A stretch of DNA of 64,000 bases from Anaerolineae bacterium (GCA_025060615.1 JANXBS010000015.1:49027-113026), one strand, 5' to 3'; counted from the stretch's first letter, positions 8,618-18,038 are shown. Notes: a model not told the origin generated them from the sequence alone. Translations and numbers: made by a program.

Positions 8618-10663
8618 CTATTCGGCGCTCAGCTCCCAGACATTTAGGTTGTCGAAGGCGATCTCCACGCCACTCTCACCGAACGCGCCCACCACCAGCC
8701 CAATGTTACCGCTGATAAAGGTATCATCTTCGGCTTCGTCCAACACCTCGCCGTTGACCAGCAGTATGATCCGGGTTCCATAAGCTAACAGCCCTAGCCG
8801 GTTCACGGATTCCTCCCCCGTGCGGATTAAGCGAGATGGCGTCCACCGGATGATCGTCTCCCATTCATCGTTCACCAACTTCTGCAGGCGGTAGTAGCCG
8901 TCGCTGCTAATGGAGAACATGTAGAAGTTCTCGCTATCCACGTAACGGAAGAGGACGCCGAATTCGTTATCCAGCGATCCAGCCACATGCGCCGTCTCCA
9001 CCTCCAGGTAAAAGTCGGATAGCTCAACGTCGGCATTGGTCCACGCGATCTGGTTCTCAGCCTCCACCCGGATATGGTATGCCCCTCTTTCAAGGAAGCG
9101 TGCAGCGCTTTCATCTGATTCAGTGCTCCAGATGTCGTCCTCGCGCCGAAAATCCGCCGTGAGTACCGGCGTCGTCTCTTTGAGAGCGGTTAGGAAGTCG
9201 CTCAGCTCTTCCGGCACGGGGGTGGGCGTAGGGGTGGGACGGCGGGTAGCTCTAGGCGTAGGAATGGACGTTGCGCGCGGCCGCGTGGGCGTGGGAGTGA
9301 GCGTGGCCCTCGCCTTCAGCTCCCAAACCTTAAGATTGTCAAAGGCGATCTCGACGCCGCCTTCATCGAGGGTGCCAGCGGCCAGCGCCAGGTTGCCTGT
9401 GGTAAAAGTATCATCCTCGATCTCATCTAGCACGACATCGTTCACCAGCAATCCGATACGAGAGCCTTGGGCCAGCACTCCTAGGCGATTGACAGAGCCT
9501 TCGCCGGTCTCAATGGCGTCGGACGGCGTCCACTCGATGATCACCTCCCACTCGTCATTTACCAACTTCTGCAAGCGATAGTAGCCATCGCTGCTGATGG
9601 AAAACAGATAGAAGTTGCCACCGTCCACATATCGGAAGAGGACGCCAAACTCGTTGTCCAGCGGCCCAGCGACGTGCGCCGTCTCTACCTCCAGATAAAA
9701 ATCGGATAGCTCAACTTTCCCTCTCCCCCAGGCGATGGTGTTCTCCGGTTGTACGCTAATATGGTAAGCCCCTTGCTCGTAAAAGCGGGCGATCTCGTCA
9801 TCGGATTGGGTATTCCACCGGCCGTCATCCCGCCGGAAATCGGCTGTCCAGGTGGGGTTAGCCTTTTTGATCTTTTGGACTGTGACGTCAAGCGGCTCCG
9901 GGATGGGAGTAGGCGTTGGCGCACGCTCGACGGCTAACTTTAGGTCCCACAGGTCCAGGTTGTCAAAGGCCACCTCCACTCCAACCTCCTCGAAAGTGCC
10001 TACGGCCAGCGCGAGGTTACCGGAAGCGAAGGTGTTGTCCTCAATTTCCGCTAACGCTACATCGTTCACAAGCAGGGCAATACGGGAGCCTTCAGCCAGC
10101 AACCCTAGGTGGTTTGTGGCCGCTTCGCCGGTACGGATGGCATCAGACTCGGTCCAGTCTATTAATGGTTGCCATTGATTGTCTTCCATTTTCCATAGGC
10201 TGTAGGTGCCCAGGCCACTAATGGCATACAGATAGAAGTTATCGCTATCCACGTAGCGGAAGATGACCCCAAACTCGCTATTTACTGGCCCAGCGATATG
10301 GGTCACGTCTATCTCCAGATAGAAATCGGACACTTGAAGGTCACTGGTGCTCCAGCTCACCCAGTTTTCGATGTTCACCATGCCATGAAGAGCCCGTTCC
10401 TGATAAAAGAAAGCAGAGTTTTCATCGGAGTAGAGATTCCAGCGACCGGTGTCCCGACGGAAGGTGTCCATCACAGTAGGATCGGTGGCCTGGAGAGCTG
10501 CCACTATATCGCCAATAGGCATAGGGGTGGGGGTTGCTCCCTGCATGTCGACGCGCGAGGATGGCCCAAGCTTGTCCAGGTCAGATGGCGCTGCCTGCAC
10601 GCCCACAGCCACTTGCGCAGCCATCAGCAGGGCCACGGTCAACGTTATGAAGCCGGTTTTCAT
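8618..10663 (-). CDS. Secreted protein with three tandem ConA-like domains
   Basis: The protein has 681 residues. An N-terminal signal peptide (KTGFITLTVALLMAAQ, then a VQA-A-type cleavage site near residue 24) is followed by three homologous domains at about 66-241, 274-450 and 502-680, joined by Thr/Pro-rich linkers. Each repeat carries SDFYLEV, EFGVLFRYVD, a hydrophobic strand series and ends FDNLxVWEL. This is the pattern of ConA-like jelly-roll domains related to LamG or DUF1080 carbohydrate-binding modules. Repeats 2 and 3 are closer to each other than to repeat 1. No catalytic residues are evident, so glycan binding or surface display is the likely role. The start was chosen for GAGGAGG upstream rather than the in-frame ATG 21 codons earlier. 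Confidence 0.8.
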   Translation of the reverse strand: MKTGFITLTVALLMAAQVAVGVQAAPSDLDKLGPSSRVDMQGATPTPMPIGDIVAALQATDPTVMDTFRRDTGRWNLYSDENSAFFYQERALHGMVNIENWVSWSTSDLQVSDFYLEIDVTHIAGPVNSEFGVIFRYVDSDNFYLYAISGLGTYSLWKMEDNQWQPLIDWTESDAIRTGEAATNHLGLLAEGSRIALLVNDVALAEIEDNTFASGNLALAVGTFEEVGVEVAFDNLDLWDLKLAVERAPTPTPIPEPLDVTVQKIKKANPTWTADFRRDDGRWNTQSDDEIARFYEQGAYHISVQPENTIAWGRGKVELSDFYLEVETAHVAGPLDNEFGVLFRYVDGGNFYLFSISSDGYYRLQKLVNDEWEVIIEWTPSDAIETGEGSVNRLGVLAQGSRIGLLVNDVVLDEIEDDTFTTGNLALAAGTLDEGGVEIAFDNLKVWELKARATLTPTPTRPRATSIPTPRATRRPTPTPTPVPEELSDFLTALKETTPVLTADFRREDDIWSTESDESAARFLERGAYHIRVEAENQIAWTNADVELSDFYLEVETAHVAGSLDNEFGVLFRYVDSENFYMFSISSDGYYRLQKLVNDEWETIIRWTPSRLIRTGEESVNRLGLLAYGTRIILLVNGEVLDEAEDDTFISGNIGLVVGAFGESGVEIAFDNLNVWELSAE

Positions 10664-10818
10664 TTGTTTCCTCCTCACGAAATGGGGGATGACAAAAAAG
10701 GAGTGCCAACGCCGCATCAGGGGCAAAAAGGCCCAGGTCCTACATCACTTCTTCTGGGCTACCAATCCATCTGGACGGATTTCATCGGTGCGATGAAGAA
10801 GACTAATTAAGGTTGCTT

Positions 10819-10849
10819 ATTATATACCACGAAATCGCTATACTCACAA
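10819..10849 (-). promoter_or_regulatory. Promoter of the triple-domain secreted protein
   Basis: On the minus strand, -35 TTGTGA is 17 bases from TATATA; an overlapping perfect TATAAT lies two bases further on. A TGG preceding the -10 adds an extended -10 character. The -35 overlaps the stop of the small upstream gene. The leader to the ATG is about 150 bases. Confidence 0.55.
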
Positions 10850-10987
10850 ACGCCACAACTTCGATTCCAGCAGCTCGATCTGCCGAACCCACGCCGGCCT
10901 GCCTAGCCGTTCCACAAAAGGGCGCATGTCGCTGAAGAGATGCAAGAGCGAATAGGCCCTCATGCGCTGACTGAACCGCTTATCCAC
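10844..10987 (-). CDS. Small basic protein, unknown function
   Basis: This is a 47-residue frame starting at GTG, with AGGAG six bases upstream. The sequence reads as two amphipathic, basic helices (QRMRAYSLLHLFSDMRPFVE, then WVRQIELLESKLWRL). It has no signal peptide and no family I recognise. It lies in a 470-base gap between divergent genes and is co-directional with the triple-domain gene. The ribosome site is good, but only comparison across relatives would show whether it is translated. The remaining sequence between here and the hydrolase start holds nothing else I can support. Confidence 0.4.
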   Translation of the reverse strand: MDKRFSQRMRAYSLLHLFSDMRPFVERLGRPAWVRQIELLESKLWRL

Positions 10988-11134
10988 TACCTGCTCCTAG
11001 CCATAAGCGAGCAGAAACGTCCGCTAGCAACTTTGCGTTGAGGACTCAATTTGCCATCCATCCGATCGTGTGGCATCCTTTGGCAATCGTCGTTAATGGT
11101 GCTCAGCTTTAGGGGAAAACGCAGGGAGGCTGAA

Positions 11135-11914
11135 ATGCCTGAAGAGCTCGTTTGCTTTACCAACGAGGGACTTAAGTTGTACGGGATGCTGCATCGTCCA
11201 TCCACCCAGGAGCCATATCCCGCCGTAATGATCCTGCACGGGTTCACCGGACAGCGGATTGAGCCTCACCGGATCTTTGTCAAGTTGGCTCGGCGCCTAG
11301 CCGAGGTTGGGATCGCAGCCCTGCGCTTTGACTTTCGCGGCTCTGGCGAAAGCGAGGGCGATTTCGCTGATGTGACGATCCTGGGTGAAGTAAGCGATGC
11401 TATCGCCGGGCTCCATTGGCTGGCCGATCAGTCAGGGATCGCCTCCGATCGGTTAGGCGTGCTAGGGCTGAGTTTGGGCGGCTGTGTGGCTGCGATCACC
11501 GCCGGCCGTCTCGCCGAGCGGGTAAAGGCGTTGACGTTGTGGGCGGCTGTGGCTGATCCGATGCGCAGTTTCCGCGCCTTCCTAGAGCTGCCGCCGGAAC
11601 AGCGACCACTGCGTGTGGAAAACGGCTACGACTACGGGGGCAACGTCATAGGTGATCAGTTCCTTGCTGAATTGCCGCAAGTTCAGCCGTTGACAGAAGT
11701 AGCCTATTATCAGGGGCCGGCGCTGATCATCCACGGCACTCAAGACGAGGTCGTGCCGTGTTCCGACGCCGATGCGTATGAGGCCGCGCTAGCCGGACGC
11801 GCTCGTAAACACCTGATCCCCGGCGCCGATCACACCTTCAACCGGGCATCATGGGAGTCAGAGGTCATCACTGTCAGCGTCGAGTTCTTGCGCAGTGTCT
11901 TGCTATCTTTGTGA
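11135..11914 (+). CDS. Alpha/beta hydrolase
   Basis: This cytoplasmic serine hydrolase has about 259 residues. It has HGFTG forming the oxyanion region, RFDFRGSGESEGDF, the nucleophile elbow GLSLGG, an Asp in IIHGTQDEVVP and the catalytic His in GADHTFNR. The family includes esterases, peptidases and dienelactone hydrolases; the start of the protein (acting on the growing chain LKLYGMLHRP) resembles the YqkD/BAAT-like hydrolases. The substrate is unknown. The start chosen has GGGAGG five bases upstream; a longer in-frame ATG 28 codons earlier lacks this. Confidence 0.85.
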   Translation: MPEELVCFTNEGLKLYGMLHRPSTQEPYPAVMILHGFTGQRIEPHRIFVKLARRLAEVGIAALRFDFRGSGESEGDFADVTILGEVSDAIAGLHWLADQSGIASDRLGVLGLSLGGCVAAITAGRLAERVKALTLWAAVADPMRSFRAFLELPPEQRPLRVENGYDYGGNVIGDQFLAELPQVQPLTEVAYYQGPALIIHGTQDEVVPCSDADAYEAALAGRARKHLIPGADHTFNRASWESEVITVSVEFLRSVLLSL

Positions 11915-11923
11915 GCTAGCTCT

Positions 11924-11949
11924 TCCTCTGCAGCCTCGCTTGCAGAGGA
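11924..11949 (+). terminator. Stem-loop after the hydrolase gene
   Basis: CCTCTGCA and TGCAGAGG pair around an 8-base loop, extendable by one A-T pair. There is no T-run after it, so it may be an mRNA-stabilising hairpin rather than an intrinsic terminator. Confidence 0.4.
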
Positions 11950-12040
11950 GGGCCTCTCCCCTACCACGCCTGATGAGGAAAAAATAGAAATAGGGACGCG
12001 GCGGGGCTGTGCCCCTACGCAGCTGACCAGGAGAGCGGTT

Positions 12041-12862
12041 GTGCAGGTGCGCGTTCTGACTTACAACATCCACCACTGGGAAGGGACCGACGAAAAGGTT
12101 GACGTGGCACGGGTGGCAGAGGTGATCCGCGCGACTGCTGCAGACATTGTCGCCCTAAACGAGGTGTATCATCCCGCCCCATGGCTAGAGCGAAACCGGC
12201 CGGCTTTGTCTGTGATGGCGGAGATGCTAGGGATGGGCTGGGTTTTCGGCAAGGCGACCGAATACCCCTGGCAAGGCCAGGCCGGGCTCGTCGGTTACGG
12301 CAACGCCTGCCTTAGCCGTTGGCCCATCCGGGCCTATGCGGTGCATCGCCTGCCGCCCATTCCCGACCGCGAGCCACGTAGCCTGTTGGAGGTCTGCGTG
12401 GAGCTGCCGGATGGCCAGCCTCTCACCGTTTACGTGACTCACCTGGATCACCAATCAGAAGCCGTGCGCTTGGTACAGCTTCAAGCTGCGTTACAATGGA
12501 CGCTGCGAGATCGGGGACGGCCTCATCTGTTGCTGGGCGATCTGAACGCGCTATCCCCAGCCGATTTCCCAGAGCCAGAGCAATGGCAGGGGATGCTCGC
12601 GTTTGCCGCTGCAGAGGGTTTCACACTAGAGGAGCCGAAGGCCATACCGCGCGTATTGCGAGCGGGATATCTGGACTGCTTTGCCCAGGCGGGAAAAGGG
12701 GAGGCGCCGACCTGGCCAACTGCCTCGGCAAGGATGCGCATAGACTACATTTTCGCATCGCCGGCGCTGGCCTCTAAGCTGTGTTATTGTCAACGATGGG
12801 ACATCTCGCCCGCCGAAATCGCCTCTGATCACTTCCCTGTACTCGCGATGTTTGAGCTTTAA
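12041..12862 (+). CDS. Endonuclease/exonuclease/phosphatase-family protein
   Basis: This 273-residue protein of the EEP (DNase I-like) superfamily hydrolyses phosphodiester or phosphomonoester bonds with a divalent metal. Motifs seen: LTYNIHHWEG (Asn), IVALNEVY (catalytic Glu), THLDHQSE, LLGDLNALSP (Asp, Asn), RIDYIF and the terminal ASDHFPVLA (Asp-His). It starts at GTG with AGGAGAG upstream. There is no signal peptide, so it is cytoplasmic. Substrates in this family range from nucleic acids to inositol phosphates and sphingomyelin; none can be chosen here. Confidence 0.88.
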   Translation: MQVRVLTYNIHHWEGTDEKVDVARVAEVIRATAADIVALNEVYHPAPWLERNRPALSVMAEMLGMGWVFGKATEYPWQGQAGLVGYGNACLSRWPIRAYAVHRLPPIPDREPRSLLEVCVELPDGQPLTVYVTHLDHQSEAVRLVQLQAALQWTLRDRGRPHLLLGDLNALSPADFPEPEQWQGMLAFAAAEGFTLEEPKAIPRVLRAGYLDCFAQAGKGEAPTWPTASARMRIDYIFASPALASKLCYCQRWDISPAEIASDHFPVLAMFEL

Positions 12863-13100
12863 ATCGGGCACGTTTACCCCCTTCTGGCCTTCTTAGAGAG
12901 GAGTGAATACAACCTTCAACGCAGCATAGATCAACATGCCCATATTGGGGATGCCAACAGTTTGGACGATTCGCCCGAAAGATGCTATCCTCTAGAATCA
13001 GAACTTCTTCTTGAGATAGCCGTATGCTTGTTCGTTCATCAACTGATCAGCAGCGCTTGCGTATCGCCAGTCGACTTTAGCCACTCTTTAGGAGGCCATC

Positions 13101-14180
13101 ATGCTTTTCCCCTCTCCCACTCCCGATTTCGAACGCCTACGTAAGGTACTATTACGCCAAGGGGAACCGGATCGCGTGCCGTTCATCGAGCTTTTCGCCG
13201 ATCGGGAGATCATGGAAGCAGTCATTGGCGAACCGATTCCAGATCCTGAGCAGCATGATCGCGAGCTGCGCGAGCTCGCCTTGCGCCGGACCATCCGCTT
13301 TTGGTATGAGACCGGGTATGACTATATTACCGTCGGTCCTACGCTGGACCTCCCCAGAAGACGGTTGTTTGCCGAGGATACGGCTGCCCTGCGGCGAGAT
13401 CAGCGTGAATGGGTGGACGAGTCGGCTGGTATCATTAATAGTTGGCAGGACTTCGAGGCGTATCCCTGGCCAAGGCCTGAGGACGTTGATTACTTTAACC
13501 TGGAATTCGTCAGCCGGCATCTTCCTGAGGGGATGAAGATCATCTTCCTGGGGCCTGGAGGACAATTAGAAAACATCATGTGGCTCATGGGCTATGTTCC
13601 CTTCGCCCTAGCCTTGAAAGACGACCCGGCGCTGGTGGAAGCGGTAGCTCAAAAGGTTGGAGAGCTGTTGGTTACCATTTTCTCCACAGCCGCCGATATG
13701 CCGAATGTAGGCGCGCTCTGGCTGGGCGATGACATGGGGTTTAAAACGGGAACCATGATCGCGCCTGAGGACCTACGACGGTACGTGTTCCCCTGGCAGA
13801 GGAAGCTGTCCGAGATCGCCCACGCCCGCGGTCTGCCTTTTCTCCTTCATTCTTGTGGCAACCTTCGCGAGATCATGGATGATCTCATTGATGACGTGAA
13901 GATTGATGCCAAACACTCGTTTGAAGATGTCATTCAGCCAGTAACAGAGGCCAAGAAGATGTATGGGGATCGGATCGCCCTGCTGGGCGGGATCGATGTG
14001 GATTTCCTCTGCCGCGCTAGCGAGGACGAGGTGCGTGCCTACACTCGTCGGACCATAGAAGCCTGTGCCCCTGGGGGCGGTTGGGCCCTAGGCACAGGAA
14101 ATAGCGTTGCCAACTATATCCCAGTGCAAAACTATCTGGCTATGTTGGACGAAGGACGAAAGTATGGCATATATCGTTAA
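13101..14180 (+). CDS. Uroporphyrinogen decarboxylase (URO-D) family protein
   Basis: This 359-residue TIM-barrel protein of the URO-D superfamily has MTREEF-like opening features replaced by FERLRKVLLRQGEPDRVPF, typical of the MtaA/CmuA-like branch rather than true HemE. The LLHSCGNLREIMDDLID motif carries the Cys/His cluster that binds zinc in the methyltransferase branch, and LGGIDVDFL and TGNSVANYIPVQNY close the barrel. The branch moves methyl groups to or from corrinoid proteins or coenzyme M, so a link to the B12 metabolism in this window is plausible. It is monocistronic, with AGGAGG before the ATG. Confidence 0.85.
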   Translation: MLFPSPTPDFERLRKVLLRQGEPDRVPFIELFADREIMEAVIGEPIPDPEQHDRELRELALRRTIRFWYETGYDYITVGPTLDLPRRRLFAEDTAALRRDQREWVDESAGIINSWQDFEAYPWPRPEDVDYFNLEFVSRHLPEGMKIIFLGPGGQLENIMWLMGYVPFALALKDDPALVEAVAQKVGELLVTIFSTAADMPNVGALWLGDDMGFKTGTMIAPEDLRRYVFPWQRKLSEIAHARGLPFLLHSCGNLREIMDDLIDDVKIDAKHSFEDVIQPVTEAKKMYGDRIALLGGIDVDFLCRASEDEVRAYTRRTIEACAPGGGWALGTGNSVANYIPVQNYLAMLDEGRKYGIYR

Positions 14181-14417
14181 GGCTTGATCGGTTCCTACAG
14201 TTCTAGTGCTTTCGGTATTTTTCTCCTTGCGTTAAGTGTTTTTGAACGTCCCTTGTGACTTTCAAGATGCAGCTCGCATCAATGTAGCTAGCGAGTGACA
14301 GACCCTCGCCCAGATCTTCTTGCTCCTAAACAGGCTGACCGTCACCATAACTAATGCAATCGCTGCTGATGGCATGCGATAAGGTGATGCGAATTTTAAA
14401 ACGAGGAGAGAACCCTA

Positions 14418-15701
14418 ATGCCATCCCAAACCCCTGAATCTGAAAAGCTAGCCATTCACGGCGGCACGCCCGCCAAGCGACGGCCCGACCCGCCCATGTA
14501 TCCCGGCGGCATGATGATTGATCAAGAAGAGGAATGGGAGGTGCTGGAGGTGCTCCGCACCAGGCGCCTCTTCCGCTACTACGGCCCCGAACCGGGCCCC
14601 TCCAAGGTGGACGCGCTGGAGCGGGCCTTCGCCGCCCATATGGGCACGCGCCACGCCTTAGCGGTCACCTCGGGCACGGCCGCGCTGGTCTGCGGCCTGC
14701 AAGGCATCAGCGTCGGCCCAGGTGACGAGGTAATCGTACCTGCCTACACTTGGATTGCCTCCGCCTCAGCTGTGCTGGCAGTGGGCGGCGTGCCCGTCAT
14801 CGCCGAGGTAGACGAGTCGCTCACGCTCGACCCGGCCGACGTAGAGCGCAAGATCACCCCCTACACGAGGGCGATCATGCCTGTGCACATGCGCGGCGCC
14901 CCGGCCCGCATGGACGAGCTGCTGGCCATCGCCCGGCGGTATGGGCTCAAGGTGATCGAAGATACGGCCCAGGCAGATGGAGGTAGCTACCGGGGCCGTC
15001 GCTTGGGCTCGCTGGGCGACGTGGGATGCTTCAGCCTACAGTTCAACAAGATCATCACCTCCGGCGAAGGTGGGATGGTCATCACCGATGACGAACAGGT
15101 GTGGAAGCGAGCGGTGATGTTCCACGACGTGATCGGAGGGCTGCGCAACCGCTTCACCGAGGACGAGATCCTCTGGGGGATCAACTTCCGTATGCCGGAG
15201 CTTCTGGCGGCCGTCATGCTAGCGCAGTTGCGCCGGCTGGATGGGCTGTTAGCTGCCATGCGGGAGCGCAAGCGCATGATCAAAGCCGGTATAGAGGCGA
15301 TGGCACAGCGCAAAGGGGTCCGGTTCCGCGAGATTGTGGACCCGGAAGGGGACACGGCCATCGCTTTAATCTTCTTCCTGCGGGATGCGGCCACAGCTAA
15401 CCGCGTGGCAGAGGCGCTGCAGGCGGAGAACATCGGCGCCAGCGTCTTGTATCGCCCGGATCGAGTGGACTATCACATTTATGCGCATTGGACACCGATC
15501 CTTCATCAGCGGACGTGGACCCCCACTGGCGGCCCCTGGCGTTGGGCACGCCGGGAGATTCGATACACCCCAGACATGTGCCCGCGCACCCTCGATCTGT
15601 TGAGCCGCGCCGTGCATCTGGACGTCAGCCCGCTGTTGACGAACGAGGATGTGGAGGAGACTATAGAAGGGGTGAACCGGGTATTGACGGCGCTGGCATG
15701 A
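14418..15701 (+). CDS. DegT/DnrJ/EryC1/StrS-family PLP aminotransferase
   Basis: This 427-residue PLP enzyme normally transaminates keto-sugars or keto-inositols. Visible motifs are VTSGTAALVCGLQGI, EVIVPAYTWIASASAVL, VIEDTAQADGGSYRGR and the PLP-lysine region FSLQFNKIITSGEGGM (Schiff-base Lys). The N-terminal ESEKLAIHGGTPAKR is typical of the StsC / L-glutamine:scyllo-inosose branch. A GAGGAGAG site precedes the ATG. No sugar-nucleotide genes flank it, so the substrate is open. The 237 bases upstream hold no recognisable gene. Confidence 0.9.
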   Translation: MPSQTPESEKLAIHGGTPAKRRPDPPMYPGGMMIDQEEEWEVLEVLRTRRLFRYYGPEPGPSKVDALERAFAAHMGTRHALAVTSGTAALVCGLQGISVGPGDEVIVPAYTWIASASAVLAVGGVPVIAEVDESLTLDPADVERKITPYTRAIMPVHMRGAPARMDELLAIARRYGLKVIEDTAQADGGSYRGRRLGSLGDVGCFSLQFNKIITSGEGGMVITDDEQVWKRAVMFHDVIGGLRNRFTEDEILWGINFRMPELLAAVMLAQLRRLDGLLAAMRERKRMIKAGIEAMAQRKGVRFREIVDPEGDTAIALIFFLRDAATANRVAEALQAENIGASVLYRPDRVDYHIYAHWTPILHQRTWTPTGGPWRWARREIRYTPDMCPRTLDLLSRAVHLDVSPLLTNEDVEETIEGVNRVLTALA

Positions 15702-15730
15702 TCGTTTCGACTTGATGGACGAGGCCTTGG

Positions 15731-17842
15731 TCAGCCGCTCAGCGATAACGCCTGACTTACCTCTGGATGCTGGTCGCTGAAAACAGGGCCCTGAATGCTA
15801 TCTCTGATGCGAGAAGCGCGCTGCGGGACACGCGGTCCGGCAGTTGCGGCCAGCTCGGGGGACATCTCCTCGTTGAAGTACAAGGGGATGGGGCGGATAT
15901 CCACTGGCTGGCGCGCCTTTCCCCGCCCTAAAGCTGGGCATCCCCAGAGCTCGTCGGCAGCCTGACGGCGCAGGTCCTTGAACTGCCCCAAGATCCCGCA
16001 GGAGAAGCAGTGCTCGCGACAATCGTCAATCACTGCGCCTTGCAAAGCATGCCGGTACTCCTCGATCAGGAACTCCTTCTTCACCCCCACGCTGATGTGA
16101 TCCCATGGCAGCACCTCGTCCACCGATCGCTCACGACGGGCGTACCAGTCGGGGTCGAGCCCGTGCTCGGCGAAGGCCTGCATCCAGGCGGCATCGTTGA
16201 ATTGGTCCTGCCAAGCGTCGAACTTCGCCCCCAGCCGCCAAGCGCGCTCGATCACATCGGCCAGCCGACGGTCGCCGCGACTGAGAAAGGCCTCCATCAA
16301 AGTCTCGCGTGGGTTGTTCCAGTTGAAGTGGAAACCGCGGCCACACAGTCGCCGCTGCAGGTAATCGAGCTGAGCGCGAATGGTCTCCTCGTCGGCCATA
16401 GGAACCCACTGGAACGGCGTATGCGGCTTGGGCACGAGGGTGGAAACCCCGACGCGCACCTTCGCCTTGCCGCCGAGGATGCGCCGGCCGATCCTCATGA
16501 CTTTCCACGAGAGATCGGCGATCGCCCGGACGTCCTCCATTGTCTGCGTGGGGTGGCCGATCATGAAGTAGAGTTTGATGGTGGTCCAGCCGCGGGAATA
16601 TACCTCCTCGGCCACACGCAGCAGCGCCTCCGTGGCGATAGGCTTGTTGATGACATCGCGTAGCCGATCAGTGGCCGCTTCGGGAGCGAAAGTGAAGCCC
16701 GATCGCCGCCGCCCCTTCTCCAGCATCTCCATCAGCTCGACGCTAAACGATTCGATGCGCAAGCTGGGCAGACCGATGGAGAGCTTTTGGTCGCCGTAAC
16801 GCTCGACCACCCGTCGCACCAGCTCGCCGATATGGGTATAGTCGCTGGAGGACAGGGAGAGGAAGGAGACCTCCTCAAAGCCGCAAGATCGAACCATCTC
16901 GTCTACAGCAGCCAGGATCTCGTCGAGGGGGCGCTCACGCACAGGGCGGTAGATCATGCCGGCTTGGCAGAAGCGGCAGCCGCGCGTGCAACCGCGCTGG
17001 ATCTCGATCGCCGCCCGGTTGTGCACGATGTCTATATAGGGCACGATGAAACGGGTGACTGGCGGCGGCAGCACCGGCACAATGCGCTTGACGATCGGGA
17101 ACTGGGCCTCGGGCTCGACGGGACGCACCTCAGCCACGGTCCCATCGGCGTGGTAAGACACCTCGTAGAACGAGGGAACGTAGACGCCGGGGATGCGAGC
17201 TAACCGGCGAAGCAGCTCCCGTCGGAGGTAGCGATCGCTATCGTCTGATGAAAAGCGCTGGTCACGGACGGCTTCCTTCCATTCTCCATAGGCCCGGATC
17301 AGCTCGAGCAAGACTTCCTCGCCCTCGCCGATGACGAAGGCGTCTATAAACGCGTGCATCGGCTCGGGGTTGTAAGTCGCGCTGCCGCCGGCGATAATGA
17401 GCGGGTGTTCTAGCGTGCGGTCGGCGGAGCGCAGAGGAATGCCGGCCAGGTCAAGCATGTTGAGCACGTTAGTGTAGAGCTGCTCGTAAGGCAAGCTGAA
17501 GCCGATGATATCGAAATCGGCGAGGGGATGGCGCGTCTCCAAGGAGAAAAGCGGGATCCCCTCGCGCCGCATGATGGCCTCCATATCCACCCATGGCGCG
17601 TAGACGCGCTCAGCCAGCATGTCCGGCTGGCGGTTGACGATGTCATAGAGGATCATCAGGCCCAGGTTAGACATGCCCAGCTCGTAAATATCAGGGAAGG
17701 CCAGCGCGATCTTGTACGAAGTCTGATCCCAATCCTTGACGATGCTATTCCACTCGCCGCCGATATAGCGAGCGGGTTTTTGCACTTGATGCAGGACGCG
17801 ATCCAATGTCCGGCTGATCTCTTCAGGAGTGCGCAATCCAGG
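15731..17842 (-). CDS. B12-binding radical SAM protein, TIGR03960-like
   Basis: This protein has about 703 residues. An N-terminal cobalamin-binding-like domain (about 30-190, with YELGMSNLGL and LIIAGGSATYNPEPM) is followed by a radical SAM domain with CTRGCRFC (Cys285, Cys289, Cys292) and a C-terminal region with more cysteines (HCFSCGILGQF). This order matches the TIGR03960 family, usually followed by a TIGR03936 gene or domain, found near ribosomal protein and RNase G genes. The partner is not present here. The function is unknown; RNA or protein modification is suspected for the family. The start was chosen because CAGGAG precedes this ATG; an upstream in-frame ATG 18 codons earlier is weaker. 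Confidence 0.85.
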   Translation of the reverse strand, partial: PGLRTPEEISRTLDRVLHQVQKPARYIGGEWNSIVKDWDQTSYKIALAFPDIYELGMSNLGLMILYDIVNRQPDMLAERVYAPWVDMEAIMRREGIPLFSLETRHPLADFDIIGFSLPYEQLYTNVLNMLDLAGIPLRSADRTLEHPLIIAGGSATYNPEPMHAFIDAFVIGEGEEVLLELIRAYGEWKEAVRDQRFSSDDSDRYLRRELLRRLARIPGVYVPSFYEVSYHADGTVAEVRPVEPEAQFPIVKRIVPVLPPPVTRFIVPYIDIVHNRAAIEIQRGCTRGCRFCQAGMIYRPVRERPLDEILAAVDEMVRSCGFEEVSFLSLSSSDYTHIGELVRRVVERYGDQKLSIGLPSLRIESFSVELMEMLEKGRRRSGFTFAPEAATDRLRDVINKPIATEALLRVAEEVYSRGWTTIKLYFMIGHPTQTMEDVRAIADLSWKVMRIGRRILGGKAKVRVGVSTLVPKPHTPFQWVPMADEETIRAQLDYLQRRLCGRGFHFNWNNPRETLMEAFLSRGDRRLADVIERAWRLGAKFDAWQDQFNDAAWMQAFAEHGLDPDWYARRERSVDEVLPWDHISVGVKKEFLIEEYRHALQGAVIDDCREHCFSCGILGQFKDLRRQAADELWGCPALGRGKARQPVDIRPIPLYFNEEMSPELAATAGPRVPQRASRIRDSIQGPVFSDQHPEVSQALSLSG

Positions 17843-18008
17843 CATCACTTGTACTCCTGTTAGGGAAAGGCAACAGGTGATTAAGGAACGAGGCAATAGG
17901 TGACACGTGACCTGGTTCCTTGTGCCTCAGCACCTTGTTGCCTTATCCGATACTCATCTTCCCGGCGGGGGTACCGGGGCGGGGTTCGAACCCGCAGCTC
18001 ATTTAGTC

Positions 18009-18038
18009 ATTATACCAAGCCAGGAGCTGATTTGACAA
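18009..18038 (-). promoter_or_regulatory. Promoter of the TIGR03960-like gene
   Basis: On the minus strand, TTGTCA (5 of 6) and a perfect TATAAT are 18 bases apart. It reads toward the radical SAM gene about 165 bases away. Its -35 overlaps the -35 of the tRNA promoter on the other strand. Confidence 0.75.

Noticed and set aside
12962..12998. Possible promoter TTGGAC / TATCCT before the URO-D-like gene
   Set aside because: Both boxes are weak and alternative pairings are equally good.
17979..17995. tRNA T-arm-like sequence (GCGGG-TTCGAAC-CCCGC on the minus strand) next to the real tRNA gene
   Set aside because: No acceptor, D-arm or anticodon stem fits around it; it lies in the leader of the TIGR03960-like gene. 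It could be an old tRNA fragment, but the evidence is one short palindrome.
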